DNA of 64,000 nucleotides from Pycnopodia helianthoides (GCA_032158295.1 CM063253.1:2387001-2451000), one strand, 5' to 3'. Shown: positions 50,801-62,892, numbered from the stretch's first letter. Notes: a model not told the origin generated them from the sequence alone. Made by a program: numbers and translations.

Positions 50801-53660
50801 AGTAGATACAACAGTAAAAATGCATTGACATTAACACAGTAGATAAAACAGTAAAAATGCATTGACATAAAGACAGTAGATACAACAGTAAACATGCATT
50901 GACATAAAGACAGTAGATACAACAGTAAAAATGCATTGACATAAAGACAGTAGATACAACAGTAAAAATGCATTGACATTAACACAGTAGATAAAACAGT
51001 AAAAATGCATTGACATAAAGACAGTAGATACAACAGCAAAAACAATATGGGCCAAATTATCAAGAAAGATGCAATAAAAGTCACGTGTGAAAGTTTCAGC
51101 TGAATACAGTGTCTACTTGCTGAGAAATCACGGTATTTGCCCGAATAGCGTGGTGACAGCAGGTACCAACCGCATCTTTGACTGCAGCATTCGCGAACGG
51201 ACACCAACCCTCAGATTCAAATGTTTTGGAGTGAAAAATTATCCAAACCATACTACCTCGAAGGGAATCTTTTCTCAAAATAGTTTATACTATCAACAGC
51301 TGCAGTGCTTCTCACCAAGTAAGTTTTTATGGACATTAATTTTGTGAGTAGTTTGACCCTACCTCTTTTTTGATTTGAGTCTATTTATATGATCTACCAA
51401 GTAACTGATCCATCTCACAATGGTTTCCAGGGGGGTCCAGGGAAACCATTTTCCTGCGCAGACCCTGCGTACAACCAGAAACTACAGAAATGTGTAACAA
51501 GTACACGGCGTCAGACTTTAATCTGCAAAGTCTGCAGACGTTGTGAACTTACCGGGCCCATGAGGCAGATGATACGCTCCTTGAGCAACCTTGAGTAGAT
51601 GTCGTAAGCTCTCTCTCCACGACCCTGTCACAAAAAATGTGTACTTCGTTATCAAACGAATTATATTTTACTTCATCCTCAAGACATGTCTGAATGTAAC
51701 AATTATTCTCATAACAAAGCAATTGTTTACATACAGCGTCAACACTCTCATTTTGATAATAAGGGATACAATTATTTCACCCTCTATCGAACCAAAAATA
51801 CTTGGCCTTAAGCAGACGTCATAAGATTCCCCTCAAGGACCCTGCTGTAAGCTTCTTAATCAAACCACTTCTACTTACCTCATCCTCAAGAAATGTGAGA
51901 ATGATAGGCCTAACAAAGCAATTATTACATACATCAGCAAAACACTTAATATTTTCATAACAAAGCAATTATTTACATATATTAGCAAAACACTCAATAT
52001 TTTCATAACAAAGCAATTATTTACATATATCAGCAAAACACTCAATATTTTCATATCAAAGCAATTATTTACATATATCAGTAAAACACTCAATATTTTC
52101 ATAACAAAGCAAGGAGTAGTGGGCCTGTAGTAGGCCTGTGGATTTTTCCCCCCAATGTAGAGCTGTTTGAATTGACCATTGGTTACTAACTGGCCAATAA
52201 CCGAAACAGTTATTGGTTACAGCCACGAAAAACGCACCCCTGAGGATACTTACTGTTTGTTCAATCACTATGGGCACCATGGGAGTGTGAACCTTGGTCG
52301 AGACAGTAAACAGTCGTTGTGTCTGCCAACAGTGTGAGACAACTCTGGGTTTTGAAAGTACCCTCTGCGTAAGAATTGTAAATACATGAACATTTATTAT
52401 TTGTATGGTATTATTACTATTGAGAATCGGAGACCACTGAGTGACACTGTAGGGATTTATTATCAAACTAACCTTCCAAAGTGCAAAATATTCCCTTCAA
52501 GTTTAACGTAAACTTGGTGCTAATAAATAATGCTTCAAAATCATCAAGAAAGTATCAAGTTCATATTAACCCTCTTGCTGTCTGACCATTCTATACCATT
52601 CAAGTGGTTTTGAATGATAGATAAACTATGCCAGCCTGCAATATGATACCATGAGGGAATGCATGTACACAGTACACAGTTAGTTCTGTGCACAGGTTGT
52701 GTCACCGTACACAACCTTGGCAGTCGAATGGTTTCAAATGGTTGGTCAACTCACTGGAAAATGTTGCCAAGAGTCACTGACAGTAGGAGGGTTAAAGAGA
52801 AAAAAACAATCAAAAGTACGATCTCATGACCTCATGATGTTTCTTTCTTGACAGGTAAGGATACTCCTATCCTAGAACTATGATGCTCGGTCCGTTATCG
52901 TCTCCACGTGGAGATGATAGCAGAACGAACGTCATAGTTCTAGGACTCAGGAGTAGGTGAGGGATATATTTAATATTGGCTTAGTTGACCTGAATTATGT
53001 AAAGTAAGGAAGACAAACTTATGAAACGGCTGTCAGATAACTGCATTTTTGCCCTTAACTTAACTTAACTTCTGATGCTAAACCAAGAACACTGATTGGT
53101 TAAAAGTTTGACCTCATTTATAGTGCACACCATCCACTGTTGCCTGACAACGCAAAATGAACAATGGAACAACACGAAATGCCCCGATGCACGTACCGCC
53201 ACACTGTGTCTCAACTGAACGCAAAATGGATGGTGAGTTATGCACGAGCAGTTCGCTGAGCATTGGCATTCTATCATTAATACTATAGGATTGTAAAAGG
53301 AGTTATTACTTATTATACACCAAATATGCAAACAAGAATGTGAACAGTTAAATTAATAATAATATGATATTAATAGAGTATGAAATATTACACAACATTA
53401 CAGACGACACTGGAAAAGGAAAAATAATACATAAATTAAAACAGAAGTGGAGGGGTCAATAAAAGCATTGACCGTAAATTTGTATTGTAAATGTCTTGTC
53501 TTTCAATTCAATTCATGATGACATCATCAGACAGAGTACGTGACAGACTCGAGCATGTCAAGTGGGTTGGTTAGACATGTTAATTGTTAGATAATAAATG
53601 GAGTTCTCCATGCCTGGTTAGAAAAAAACAACTTACAGCTAAACACCGCAACATCGGCAT
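47647..53660 (-). CDS. CLPP: mitochondrial ATP-dependent Clp protease proteolytic subunit, seven exons
   Basis: Minus-strand exons are 53660-53637, 52364-52254, 51624-51553, 49871-49775, 49270-49083, 48034-47929 and 47771-47647; they total 723 nt (240 aa plus stop). ClpP is the serine protease barrel of the mitochondrial matrix ClpXP protease. Landmarks are [63 protein letters not shown] (catalytic S132), [10 protein letters not shown] (H157), [13 protein letters not shown] and [16 protein letters not shown] (D206). The S-H spacing of 25 and H-D spacing of 49 match the human enzyme. Exon 1 is inferred: eight codons, M-P-M-L-R-C-L-A, with a good donor (GTAAGT) and the right phase. Joined to exon 2 it gives an Arg-rich, acid-free N-terminus suited to mitochondrial import. 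Exon 2 alone has no upstream in-frame ATG. Exon 1 confidence is ~0.65; the rest is near certain. Confidence 0.94.
47775..47809 (+). repeat. A35 homopolymer at the CLPP last-exon acceptor
   Basis: Thirty-five consecutive A on the plus strand, which is T35 on the transcript strand directly followed by CAG and exon 7. It supplies an unusually long pure polypyrimidine tract. Its true length is likely uncertain because such runs are hard to sequence. Confidence 0.97.
50184..51364. repeat. TTAA-type element enclosing a 37-bp minisatellite
   Basis: The left end is TTAAAGGTAGGGTCATAGAT and the right end is AGTTTGACCCTACCT, an inverted pair like other MITEs here. The right part (51210-51340) resembles family A. 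Inside, 50401-51036 is an array of ~17 units of 37 bp (AACAGTAAAAATGCATTGAC, then ATAAAGACAGTAGATAC). It lies in CLPP intron 3. The long minus-strand ORFs (up to 295 codons) arise because the unit lacks stops in all three frames. Confidence 0.8.
51913..52110 (+). repeat. 48-bp minisatellite
   Basis: Units start CAAAGCAATTATTTACATAT at 51961, 52009 and 52057, with partial units before and after (52105). The spacing is exactly 48 bp. It lies in CLPP intron 2. Confidence 0.95.
52566..52795 (+). repeat. MITE family G
   Basis: TTAACCCTCTTGCTGTCTGA to GTAGGAGGGTTAA, in CLPP intron 1 on the opposite strand. Confidence 0.9.
52863..52954. repeat. 92-nt imperfect hairpin
   Basis: Arms from ACTCCTATCCTAGAACTATG and from CATAGTTCTAGGACTCAGGA pair with a few bulges down to TCTCC-ACGT-GGAGA at the tip. 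It has the size and bulge pattern of a microRNA precursor but could equally be a single palindromic transposon relic; no second copy was noticed. It lies in CLPP intron 1. Confidence 0.6.
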
Positions 53661-54752
53661 ACTGTTTTTTATTACGTGCAACAAGAAAGATTCCAAATAA
53701 AAACTGGACTTGTTGGCAAGAAGAGTTCCTCTGCTCTAAAGACACACAACTGGACCGTGTTTGCATGCGCTCGGATCAGGTGCAGAACATTTGGTGAAGA
53801 GCAAAAATCGTGAATATCCGTATTTTGTGTTGTGTAAACGCAAGTAAAATTCAACTCTTGGGGGCGCCCCTTTCATTTTTCCACCACAAAACAAAAGAGG
53901 GGGTGCTTCAGACCAGACGTGTCTTTTTGTGTTTTCCTTTTTTAATTCCAGTCTCGGGTTAGGTCATGATCTTGAGGTTTTCGTGCAGAGAACAACAAAC
54001 TCTAATTACGATTTGAACAACTCTCAAGGCTTGTCGAGTTTGACGACCTCAATAAAAGAGGTTCAATTTGTAGTGTTGATAATCTCATCAGGAGCCTGTA
54101 TAAATTAAATTGTAAGTACTTTTCAATGAAAATTTCAGCACAAGAGTTAAGAGTAATAATAGCAGAAGTAACAAAAGTTTGGGATATGATGAATCCAGTA
54201 TAACACCATGGAGCTATGATGATGATGAGGCCGAGGGTCATGGGGTTGTGGGTGGTACGGTCGGGAGAGGATGCTAACACTCTGTCTTCATATTATAATA
54301 GGAAACTAGTTTGTCACTTGCATTTATTTGGCATTTACGCTTGTTGTAAATTTCAGTACTTCCTTATTTATGTAGTCAATATAAAACACATCGTGTGACT
54401 TGTGTGGTAGTTAGTACAACAAAAAGTTACAATTATATAAAAATAAGTTAATCAGTTTTTTAGTAGGCCCCCTACAACAAAACAAAAATTGAAGTAAATA
54501 GTTGAGTAGTATTACGTAATAGTCTTGTGTAGCTACCACTATTTCACTCAGTATGACCAGAAATGGTATCTTATTTACCCAGATATGTTTTAATTATATT
54601 AAGTGCACTGGAAAAGTGTCAGTTGGATTTAGCATCTTTCTATCATATTTTTTCTATTGCCCTTTAATGAGAGTCTTCATTTATTCATACATTATTGACA
54701 GACGCAGCATTTCAAGCACTGTACTGAGAGTGAAACCAGAATTGGAGTCAAG
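53661..54752. promoter_or_regulatory. head-to-head interval, CLPP and SGTA
   Basis: 1092 bases separate the inferred CLPP ATG from the SGTA ATG on opposite strands. It is mostly unique AT-rich sequence, without a recognised MITE. It must contain both 5' flanks; individual promoter elements cannot be named. Confidence 0.5.
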
Positions 54753-57700
54753 ATGGCTGACAAGAGGCAGCTAATCTTTTCGATCTTAGAATTTCTGGAG
54801 GACGAGATCAAAAGTGGAACCCTGGAGGAAGAGGCTGTAGAAAGTATTGAAGGTAACAAAAGATGACCTTGAACTTCTTCAAGATGCTACTTCTTACCAA
54901 TCATTTCCTGGAGCAATTCTTTATGGCCCATTGCAATTACTATAAACAAAGCTGACAAAGTATGCTTGTGCGCGTGGGTCTTTTTATTTAATGTATGCCA
55001 CATGTAATTCATGCATAACCCATACTCTCCCTTACCCTACTGTAGACCATGCACCCTTTGTTTACTAGTAAAAGAGTGACCTTGAACATTCTAGCAATTG
55101 GTGCTCGATATGGGGGCAGAGGGTACCCCCCCCCCCCACCTATTGTGTCTGCATTGTGTGCTTGGAATCTCAGGAATTCTTTTGAGGATTTTTTGGGGGG
55201 GAGTTCTATAGGCTACAAGAGGAAAATAGTGTGAACACTATAACATTATAGTATGGGAACATTGAGGGGGGGGGGGACCGGACCCTCTGCCCCATATCGG
55301 GCAAGCTGTATTCGAGGGCCTTTCTGGCAGGTGAGATACTGCAATGGTCAGATGGTGAATTTTACATTTGTGTGTCATAACTTTCACAAAGATTCAAGAG
55401 TTTATAAAAGTAACAGCCAGCATTAGAGCACCGGCACTTTAATCCAGAGTGGTCGCACATTCAAATCACGCTCTGTCCAATTTGTCTTTTGTTCAACCCA
55501 GAATTAAGCCGTGTTTCACTGTGAACAACGAAACATGGTGTGTTTGAACTATTAAGTTCGTCCTTGCTCTATGTAAAGTACTCAGTGTGTACAGTCAGTA
55601 CATCTCTTGTCATGCCATGAGTTTATATAGTGAAATAAAACGACCGTGTTTTTTCCCCCTTAAATTTAAGTTTCCACACAGTGTTTAGAGACAGCGTATG
55701 GAATCAACACAAGAGATCACGGTGTGCTGAGACCGGACCGCTCCCTGCTCGAAATGTTCAAGACTGTCTATGGAATACAGGTACATTTGTTTAGATAAAG
55801 CACTATTGGTACATTTGTTTTAAAATAAAAGCAAATTCCATGGTATGCAAATTAGATTCATGCCCATATTTGGGATATTCAATATATTTAAGACATATCA
55901 AAAGGCAAGTCATTAAAGGCCCTGTACACTATTGGTAAGATCGAAAAACGCAATGTTCACAGATTCACACATAACTTACATGATTTAAAGTAAGTAATGG
56001 TAGAAAGGGTTCCTTAAAAGATTTCTGCCTAAATTGCTATCGTTTCTGAGAAACGAGTAAAACAATAGTAATTATCGCGCGCGATAATTTGAAAAAACAG
56101 AAAACACATAAGGTCTCTTTTCACTATTTTCTCGTGACCTCAATGACCAATTGAGCTCAAACTTTCACAGGTTTGTTTGTTCATGCATATGTTTAATCAC
56201 ACAAAATGTGGACACTGATTTTGAGCTGTTACCAAAAGTGTACAATACCTTTAAGGATTGGCTGCTTGACTAATCATATCACACACTAGTGTGAAATTTC
56301 TCACGTGATCAGAGCTATTTAAAGTTATCACTCAAGTTGCGACAAATACAATGTACATTTTAGGATGCATCGTTAGGTACAAGTAAAGATTTGTACATGG
56401 AGCCTGATATAAGAAGTCCGTCAGCACCAGATGTGTGTTCATCAGCGACGGCTACTGAGTGTCAACCATCAGAGGAAGAGAAGAAGAAAGCTGAGGAGTC
56501 CAAGAACCAAGGTACAGCATACCCCCCCTTGCCCCCTTGCCCCCTGTTACATAACCAGCCTCCACCAACTCCACAAACATCATCTTAAAGGGAGGGTATG
56601 CCTTTGGTAATTGCTTCAAAAAATATTGACCGTAGCAACCTACCTGGTAAGAAGCACTGCTGCTGTTGATGATGTATAACATTTTAAGAGAGAGGGATTC
56701 AAAAACATTTCAATCGGCGAAACGTTTCTGCATTGAACATAAGACTTCCAATATTCTGAATCTCCTTTTCACATGGAGTTTCAGCTAGCCAGTGATAATA
56801 ATAATGGCTTCTTATGTAGCACTCATATCCCTCACTTAGTGACACTCAAGGGGCTTCAACAATCAGTATTTTCCTGCAAGGTATTGTGGAGCTAGATTTT
56901 GGAGTATCATACCTATTCCTTTACATAGCACCATTTGGTTCACAATATGCTGCCAATCAAACCAGGAACACCGGGGCGAACCCCTTGTCTTTTCTAAAAG
57001 TGCACTGGGTTCTTTTACGTGCATTACACAACACACGGGACCTACAGCTTTAGGTTCCATTTGAAGGACGCAGTCAAGTGTCTTGCTTAAGGCCACAAGT
57101 GTCACGACCGGGACTCGAACCCACACTCTGCTTAACAGAAACACCAGAACTTGAGTCTGGTGCTCTTATGCAAACCCTCACTCAATGAATCATTGAACAC
57201 AAGACTTCCAATAATCTGAATCTCCTTCTCAGGCAATGAGTTAATGAAGCACGAGCGATATACTGATGCAGCTGAGTGTTACACAAATGCCATTAGTATC
57301 GATTCCACCAACGCCGTATACTACAGTAACAGAGCTGCAGCTTTCAGCAAGCTAGACAACCACAAGAGGGCGCTAGAGGACTGCAATAGGGCCATCAATA
57401 TCGACCCGCAGTACAGTAAAGCATATGGTCGGATGGGGTGAGTACAACCAAAGATTAAAGAGCGCTGAGGGCGCAAGATGGGGGGAACCGGAGCTCCATT
57501 ACTTGTTGGAACGTGAAATATGCATGGGCGTCATCTCGGCAGGCGAATGATTTTTATGTCGTGGGTTAATTCGAGGCCTGTAAATACCTTTCAATTCTCT
57601 TCAGGATCAAGGTACACTTAACCCATGACACAAATGATATAGATTTTCCTCTTAGTGCTTGTGCAACTCATTTCGGTTCTGGTCTTGTAAAAAAATTAAT

Positions 57701-60700
57701 TCTGGCCCTGTAGAAATTTTGAGTCTACAAGCCCTGCCGCCTTGTGGATGTTGGAGCCCTGCATGGTCAATGAGTTTTAGATTTATGCTCTGTTAATTTG
57801 GCAGTACTCCAGACAAGAGGAGGTCGGGACTCCCTCTCAATTGTCTTTTATTTTTTTACCCACTAGGCTTGCATATACTCATTTGAACGACCCCACTAGG
57901 GCGAAGGATGCCTTTGCCAAAGCTGTGGAACTCGACCCAAGTAATGATAGCTACCAGGCTAACCTTCGGATTGCTGAGAAGACGCTGAAAGATGCAAACT
58001 TAGGGGTGAGTGGAAGGGTATTTTACACCTTTAACTTACCCTCTTTTTGCAGTAGAGAACGCCGCTGTACCAACGCCGCGGGATTCATGAATTTGGTCGA
58101 TAAAGTGATCGTTCGGTATTTTAATAATAATTATAACGCCAGCTTCTTATAACTCTCTTGCTGTCTGACCATTCAATACCATTCACTGTGGTTTTGAATG
58201 ATAAACTATGCCAGCCTGAAATATGATACCATGAGGGAATACATATACACAGTACACAGTTAGTTCTGTGCACAGTTGTGCCGCCGTACACAACCTTGGC
58301 AGTCGAATGGTTTCAAATGGTTGGTCAACTCACTGGAAAATGTTGCCAAGAGTCACTGTCAGTAGGAGGGTTAAAGCGCTCAATTCCGTCACTCAATGAT
58401 GCTCTTGGCGCTCCAACATTATTACCCCTGGTCACTGGGCCATTTATTTCATTCCTTAAAACTATCTCAGCTCCCTTGGGAGTGGGCCTGTTATTACTGA
58501 ATGTCAATACTAATGAAAAGGATGAACTATGATTTCATAACAAAGACAGGAGAAAAAGATTAGAAAATAATTGTAATTGTAGAATGTACCAGTTGCTTGA
58601 ATTATTGACCTTTATTTATCCCCTTGTACTCAGGGTGGTGGTGTTGGTGGTGGGGGCGGAGCTGTGCCTAACTTTGGCCCTGCTCTTGGTGGGATGGACA
58701 TAGGCTCCCTCCTAAACAACCCAGCTCTCATGAATGCAGTAAGTTCAACATTACTTCATTCCTTGGCCGAGTCCAAACTGACGACTACAGCTAGATTTCC
58801 CGCTTCATCATGCGTTGAAATATAGTACTTTCTGAGCAACACCCTTAGCAGCAGTCGTAGGCCTAGCCGTAGGCGCCAATTTGAGTAGAGCCCTACATAA
58901 GCATTTCAGGGGTACCCTCCTTCAGTCACATTGCAGAGTAACAACAAGAAACTACATCACATGACTGGTTTGACCAATAAGATACGTTCCCAATTTATTA
59001 CCATTAAAACATGGTAAACCACATTTACTCAAAACAAGGTCTTTGTATTGACAAGTTATTGAACAGTTTAGCAATTTTGCCAAAAAGAAAATTTTGTCAA
59101 ATTCATTTTGTCCAGTGTTAAGTCTCATTTTCTGACTTGTTGTCTCTGTTCTTCCAATTTGTTTTCTAGGCTTCGGCAATTCTACAAAATCCACAAATGC
59201 AGAATATGTAAGTATGCAGCAGCACTTTTTGTGTTGAGCCGTTCAAACGCGACCTGCATTAACCCCTTGATGTTCCATTCAAAATAAACCAATGTAATAG
59301 TCCTCCAGCAACAGTGTAGTTTGTGAAACCCAAAATTGTTATCAGCTGTTGACTTTGTGATTTCTTTTTCGGTGTTAGTGTTTGTGGAGGGTTTGGGTGC
59401 TTAGTTTCATGTTGATAGGTGTTGAAATTCACCTATTATGACTTGTATGGCATGTAGTGGCCGAGTGGTTGGGAGCGCCGGGCTCTGGCTCTGGTGTTTC
59501 TGTTCAGCAGAGTGTGGGTACGAGTCCTGGGCCCAATTTCATGGCTCTGCTTACCGCCGAATTCTGCGCTTGCGGTGACCATTCTCCGCTTACTGTTCAA
59601 GCGCCGAATTCTGCGCTAGCTGTGTAAGCGTAGAATGCCTAGTAACGTGGAGTACGCACGCGCACAACCCGAAATTCCCCGCTAACCCGTGAAATACGCT
59701 TGACGTAAGCGCGGAATTCCCTGCTTCCGCAAGCGCCGATTCTTTGCTTACGGTAAGCAGAGCCATGAAATTGGGCCCAGGTCTGACACTTGTGTCCTTA
59801 AGCATGACACTTAACCTTTATTGCTTCGTCCTTGTACGAGACTCAAAGCTGCGGGTCCCGTGTGTTAAAAAAATGTTACACTCATCGCTAAGAGAAGAGA
59901 TTCTTCTGGCAGCGGCTGCTGAATGTGCCACAGCACCTTGTAAACCCTTATAAGGTGCTACATTGATCGGTTTCATAATTCACAAATTTCTAAAAACATG
60001 TCCTTAAAATGTTTCTGTTTGTTCAAGCGCCTTGACTATATATTATTGTTTAAAAATAATTTCCTTTTTGCTTCAATCTGTTTATAGGATGAGTTCCATG
60101 ATGGGTCAAGCCATGCAAGGAGATGGAGCCGGTCAGAATCCAGACCAAGCTTCAAGTATGGCTAATCTTCTACAAGTGTGAGTAGTGTCTTGTATCTTGA
60201 CTGACATTGATGAATCAATAATCAGACATAGTTCATCAATTATCAGTGCCTGGCGATCAATCCGAAAATAATATTCTGTCATTCAGAAAAGTATAAGAGA
60301 GCTTTTTTATTATTATTATTATTACTATTATATATATTTCTGGCGATGAAGCCAAGGATGCCTCATAAGTGAACTTAATCACTGTAGCTCACAAGCCTGA
60401 GGAAACCTGTTAATAAGGGTGCTTGCATTGAGTTAGAAACACTGGGGTCAACCCGTACTGGTCCTACTCCAAGTGTTCTGGGTTATTTTACATGCACTAC
60501 CAATCTTAGTCCATGGGACCTACAGCTTAATGTCCCATCCAAAGGACAAAGCAATAATGGTAAAGTATCTTGCTCAAGGACACAAAGCACCACGACCGGG
60601 ACTCGAACCCACACTCTGCTGATCAGAAACACCAGAGCTTCAGTCCGGTGCTCTTAACTGCTCGGCCATATCAGACACGCCACGTTATCATTTATCTATT

Positions 60701-61308
60701 GATCTCAAATAATTGATAATTAGCAGTTAGAGGGGACCCTTCTAATCAGCCATTGATTACGAGGTATTAATTAATTGATCAAAGAGGATTAATCAGAGAG
60801 GATGTCTAGTAGTGGCAGTCAGGTTATCTTGCCTTGCCTTCTACCTCTGGGGACCCCCGGTTCAAATCACACCGGGGCACTACGGGGATTGTGTTTTTCA
60901 GTCCCTGCCTGATTGCGTGGGTTTTCCCTGGAATATTTCTCTTGGGTTTTCCTCCCACACCTAAAACTGAAACTTCCTTCATTGTCTTCTCTCCACGGGG
61001 TTCTTGGCTAGTGATTAAGTTCGCTTTCTGAGAGTCCTTGACTTCACAACCAGAATTAATAAACGAAATGAAATATACAGCAACGGAAGGATTTCATGTT
61101 TTTAAAACTGTCGCTTCACTCTCTTTGCAGAGGGCAGCAAATGGCCAGCCAAATACAGCAGCAGAATCCAGACATTGTGCAACAAATACAGGGCATGCGC
61201 AACAGACAAAACCAACCGCCAGGTGGCCCTGATGACGCCAACCCTAGCGCCCCAAATAGCAACAGTAACGAGCAGTCGCAAGGAGGTCCTGATCCACCTT
61301 CAAGTTAA
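54753..61308 (+). CDS. SGTA: small glutamine-rich TPR co-chaperone, nine exons
   Basis: Exons are 54753-54852, 55671-55780, 56364-56511, 57233-57437, 57867-58005, 58634-58738, 59170-59207, 60088-60177 and 61131-61308; they total 1113 nt (370 aa plus stop; human is 313). SGTA binds hydrophobic tail segments in the cytosol and passes tail-anchored proteins to the GET/BAG6 machinery; its TPRs bind HSP70/HSP90 tails. In order: an N-terminal dimerisation region (ILEFLEDEIKSGTL, TQCLETAYGI), an acidic/Lys linker (SEEEKKKAEESKNQG), three TPRs with landmarks NAVYYSNRAAAFSKLDN, INIDPQYSKAYGRMG and AVELDPSNDSYQANLRIAE, a Gly-rich stretch (exon 6), then an Asn/Met/Gln-rich tail with GQQMASQIQQQNPDIVQQI. 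The extra length lies in the linker and tail. The start is the ATG at 54753 (CAAGATGG context). Confidence 0.96.
55420..55505 (+). repeat. SINE family 1 fragment
   Basis: A decayed tRNA-like part (AGAGCACCGGCACTTTAATC, B-box remnant CATTCAAATCACGC) with the family tail TTGTCTTTTGTTCAACCCA. It lies in SGTA intron 1. Confidence 0.6.
55913..56254 (+). repeat. MITE family B, full copy
   Basis: TTAA-bounded, 342 bp, with centre ATTATCGCGCGCGATAAT, a perfect palindrome. It lies in SGTA intron 2, ending ~110 bases before exon 3. Confidence 0.9.
56583..56720 (-). repeat. diverged family A-like element, left part
   Basis: TTAAAGGGAGGGTATGCCTT, then GTAGCAACCTACCTGGTAAG and CTGCTGTTGATGATGTATAA follow the family A layout with different terminal bases. 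It lies in SGTA intron 3. Confidence 0.6.
56795..57180 (-). repeat. SINE family 2, full length
   Basis: Minus-strand head GGGTTCGAGTCCCGGTCGTG (57100-57125) and body ending near TAATGGCTTCTTATGTAGC. It lies in SGTA intron 3, ~50 bases before exon 4. Confidence 0.75.
58149..58374 (+). repeat. MITE family G
   Basis: TATAACTCTCTTGCTGTCTG (left TTAA decayed) to GTAGGAGGGTTAA, in SGTA intron 5. The following 58375-58420 bases (CGCTCAATTCCGTCACTCAA) look like a fragment of SINE 2 body. Confidence 0.85.
59452..59960 (+). repeat. SINE family 2 split by MITE family F
   Basis: The SINE head (GTAGTGGCCGAGTGGTTGGG, GTGGGTACGAGTCC) is interrupted at 59528-59780 by a family F element (GGGCCCAATTTCATGGCTC to GCCATGAAATTGGGCCC). 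The SINE then resumes as GTCTGACACTTGTGTCCTTA. The F insertion is therefore younger than the SINE. The F interior here is a distinct GC-rich variant (CCGAATTCTGCGCTTGCGG). It lies in SGTA intron 7. Confidence 0.8.
60330..60690 (-). repeat. tRNA-derived SINE, Ser/Leu-like head, other body
   Basis: Minus-strand head near 60590-60670 (CACGACCGGGACTCGAACCC on plus). The body has GATGAAGCCAAGGATGCCTC and TGGGTTATTTTACATGCACT. It lies in SGTA intron 8. Confidence 0.65.
60800..61065 (-). repeat. SINE family 3, inverted
   Basis: Contains GGTTCAAATCACACCGGGGC and GATTGCGTGGGTTTTCCCTG through AACCAGAATTAATAAA. It lies in SGTA intron 8, ending ~65 bases before exon 9. Confidence 0.75.
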
Positions 61309-61503
61309 ACACACAAAAAAGCTCTGTGTTCTTTCGTACCACAAGTTGTTTTTTTTCGTTGTCACTGTCAAACCTGTTGTGGGTATCTCAAGTTTAAACG
61401 CAGGTTGAAGTATTTACATACCCAAACCTTGCTATTCTTTTGTTACCATGCTTTTTTTCATACTTAACAAAGCTTAGCTTTTGTTTTGATGACAAGCAAA
61501 ATC

Positions 61504-61509
61504 AATAAA
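61504..61509 (+). terminator. candidate poly(A) signal, SGTA
   Basis: AATAAATAAA begins ~195 bases after the SGTA stop; it is the first consensus signal. Confidence 0.5.
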
Positions 61510-61642
61510 TAAACACACACAAGCAGAAATGATATTTCTCAATCTTAAATGTCACTTTTTTTGTTCATAACACAGTGCAGTATTGGTGGCTACAAGGAAA
61601 ATAAATTGTCAATTTTTGAAGGGATATGTAAAAAAAAAAAGC

Positions 61643-62222
61643 GTTTGATTTGAAATGAATATGGTTGGAAAGATTTTAAAAAGTAGAATATAATGATTCA
61701 CATAAATATCCCTTGAAATTGTGTGATTTTTGTGTAATTTCATGACAGTCTGCTATTTTGTAGAACCAAAGTTTGAACTCCACAAAATGGCGGACAGTAT
61801 GTTCCACTGGTTGTATTTCATGAGGCAAATTTAAATTGTCACTTTTTAAAGGGGGCATGTTGCCTTTGGATTGGGTGCTTTGAGCTATAAAAAAGTGTTT
61901 TTGTTTTTGAAATGAATATGGTTGAAACGATTTTAAAAGTAGAACATAATGATCCACATAATCCCTTGAAATTGTGCGGTTTTTGTGTAATCTCATGACA
62001 GAACACAGTCCCCTATTGTGTAGAACCAGATTTTTTGGACTCCACAAAATGGAGGACCCTAGGTTCCACTGGTTGTATTTCCATAGGCAAATATATGTTT
62101 TTTTTTTCACGACTCTCTAATTAACAGTGTTTTTGTGCATGAATAACTCTTGCAAAGGATAAGGAGTAATTCCAAACAGCAAAACTTTGAGAGATTTGAA
62201 GGCGGTGTGCCCCTTTAAGTTA
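61643..62222. repeat. tandemly duplicated MITE segment
   Basis: Two ~190-bp direct copies (GAAATGAATATGGTTG to CCACTGGTTGTATTTC) at 61643-61830 and 61905-62092. The right one lies between TTAAAGGGGGCATGTTGCC (61845) and the inverted terminus GGTGTGCCCCTTTAAGTTAA (to 62222). Confidence 0.7.
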
Positions 62223-62892
62223 ATAAAGCAGACTTGGTGTCAAATTATAACTGGAACTTACAGCCCTGAGAAATGTTTCTTTGTAAAAGGGCATAATTCT
62301 ATCCTCTAGTGTGGCATAAAGAATCAACACTTAATGCAAAATCATTTAACTAACATTATTAAATACCTCGGAGAGTTTATGTACTCTGATTGGTCGAAGT
62401 CTGGTCACGTGGGAGGTGATATAAAGACCGGCTCAGTGAACTAGCGAATAAATGGCCCCAAGCAAGCATATTATGTAAAAGCTTGTATGCACTTAAGCAT
62501 GTTGTGCGGGGAACTATCAAATGAACTTGTTTCTTTGTGCGTATTTTTGATTTTTAAAATAGATTTTGGTGCCGCATGCTATGCGCATATCACATACATG
62601 CGTGAACGCGCAGACGATGATTTAAGGTAGCTGGTACGCACATGAAACCAACATAATGCTAAGCATAAAGCTGAACACCAATCAAAGTGTTTCCATTTTT
62701 GGTATTGGTAATTTTCAGAGTTCATATTCTGGTTCTTGAATTTATGCACGAATAGTTAATTGTGTGTAAGAAATTAGGAGCCATGCCAAACTTGAACAGC
62801 CTAAGGAATGGCCCTTGAACATGAGTAGAAATTTTCAAAAAATGTTGCGAAGGAAAAATCACAAATTCTTGTGATTTTTACTATTTTTTCCT
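62223..62892. other. gene-free spacer
   Basis: Unique-looking DNA without a convincing ORF, splice pattern or repeat. Confidence 0.4.

Noticed and set aside
50401..51036. CRISPR-like array of evenly spaced repeats
   Set aside because: Units are contiguous tandem copies with no unique spacers, in a metazoan intron.
50253..51207. Minus-strand ORFs of 161-295 codons rich in Cys, Leu and Tyr
   Set aside because: They are read-throughs of a 37-bp tandem repeat that is open in all three frames, inside an intron of CLPP. The composition and periodicity come from the repeat.
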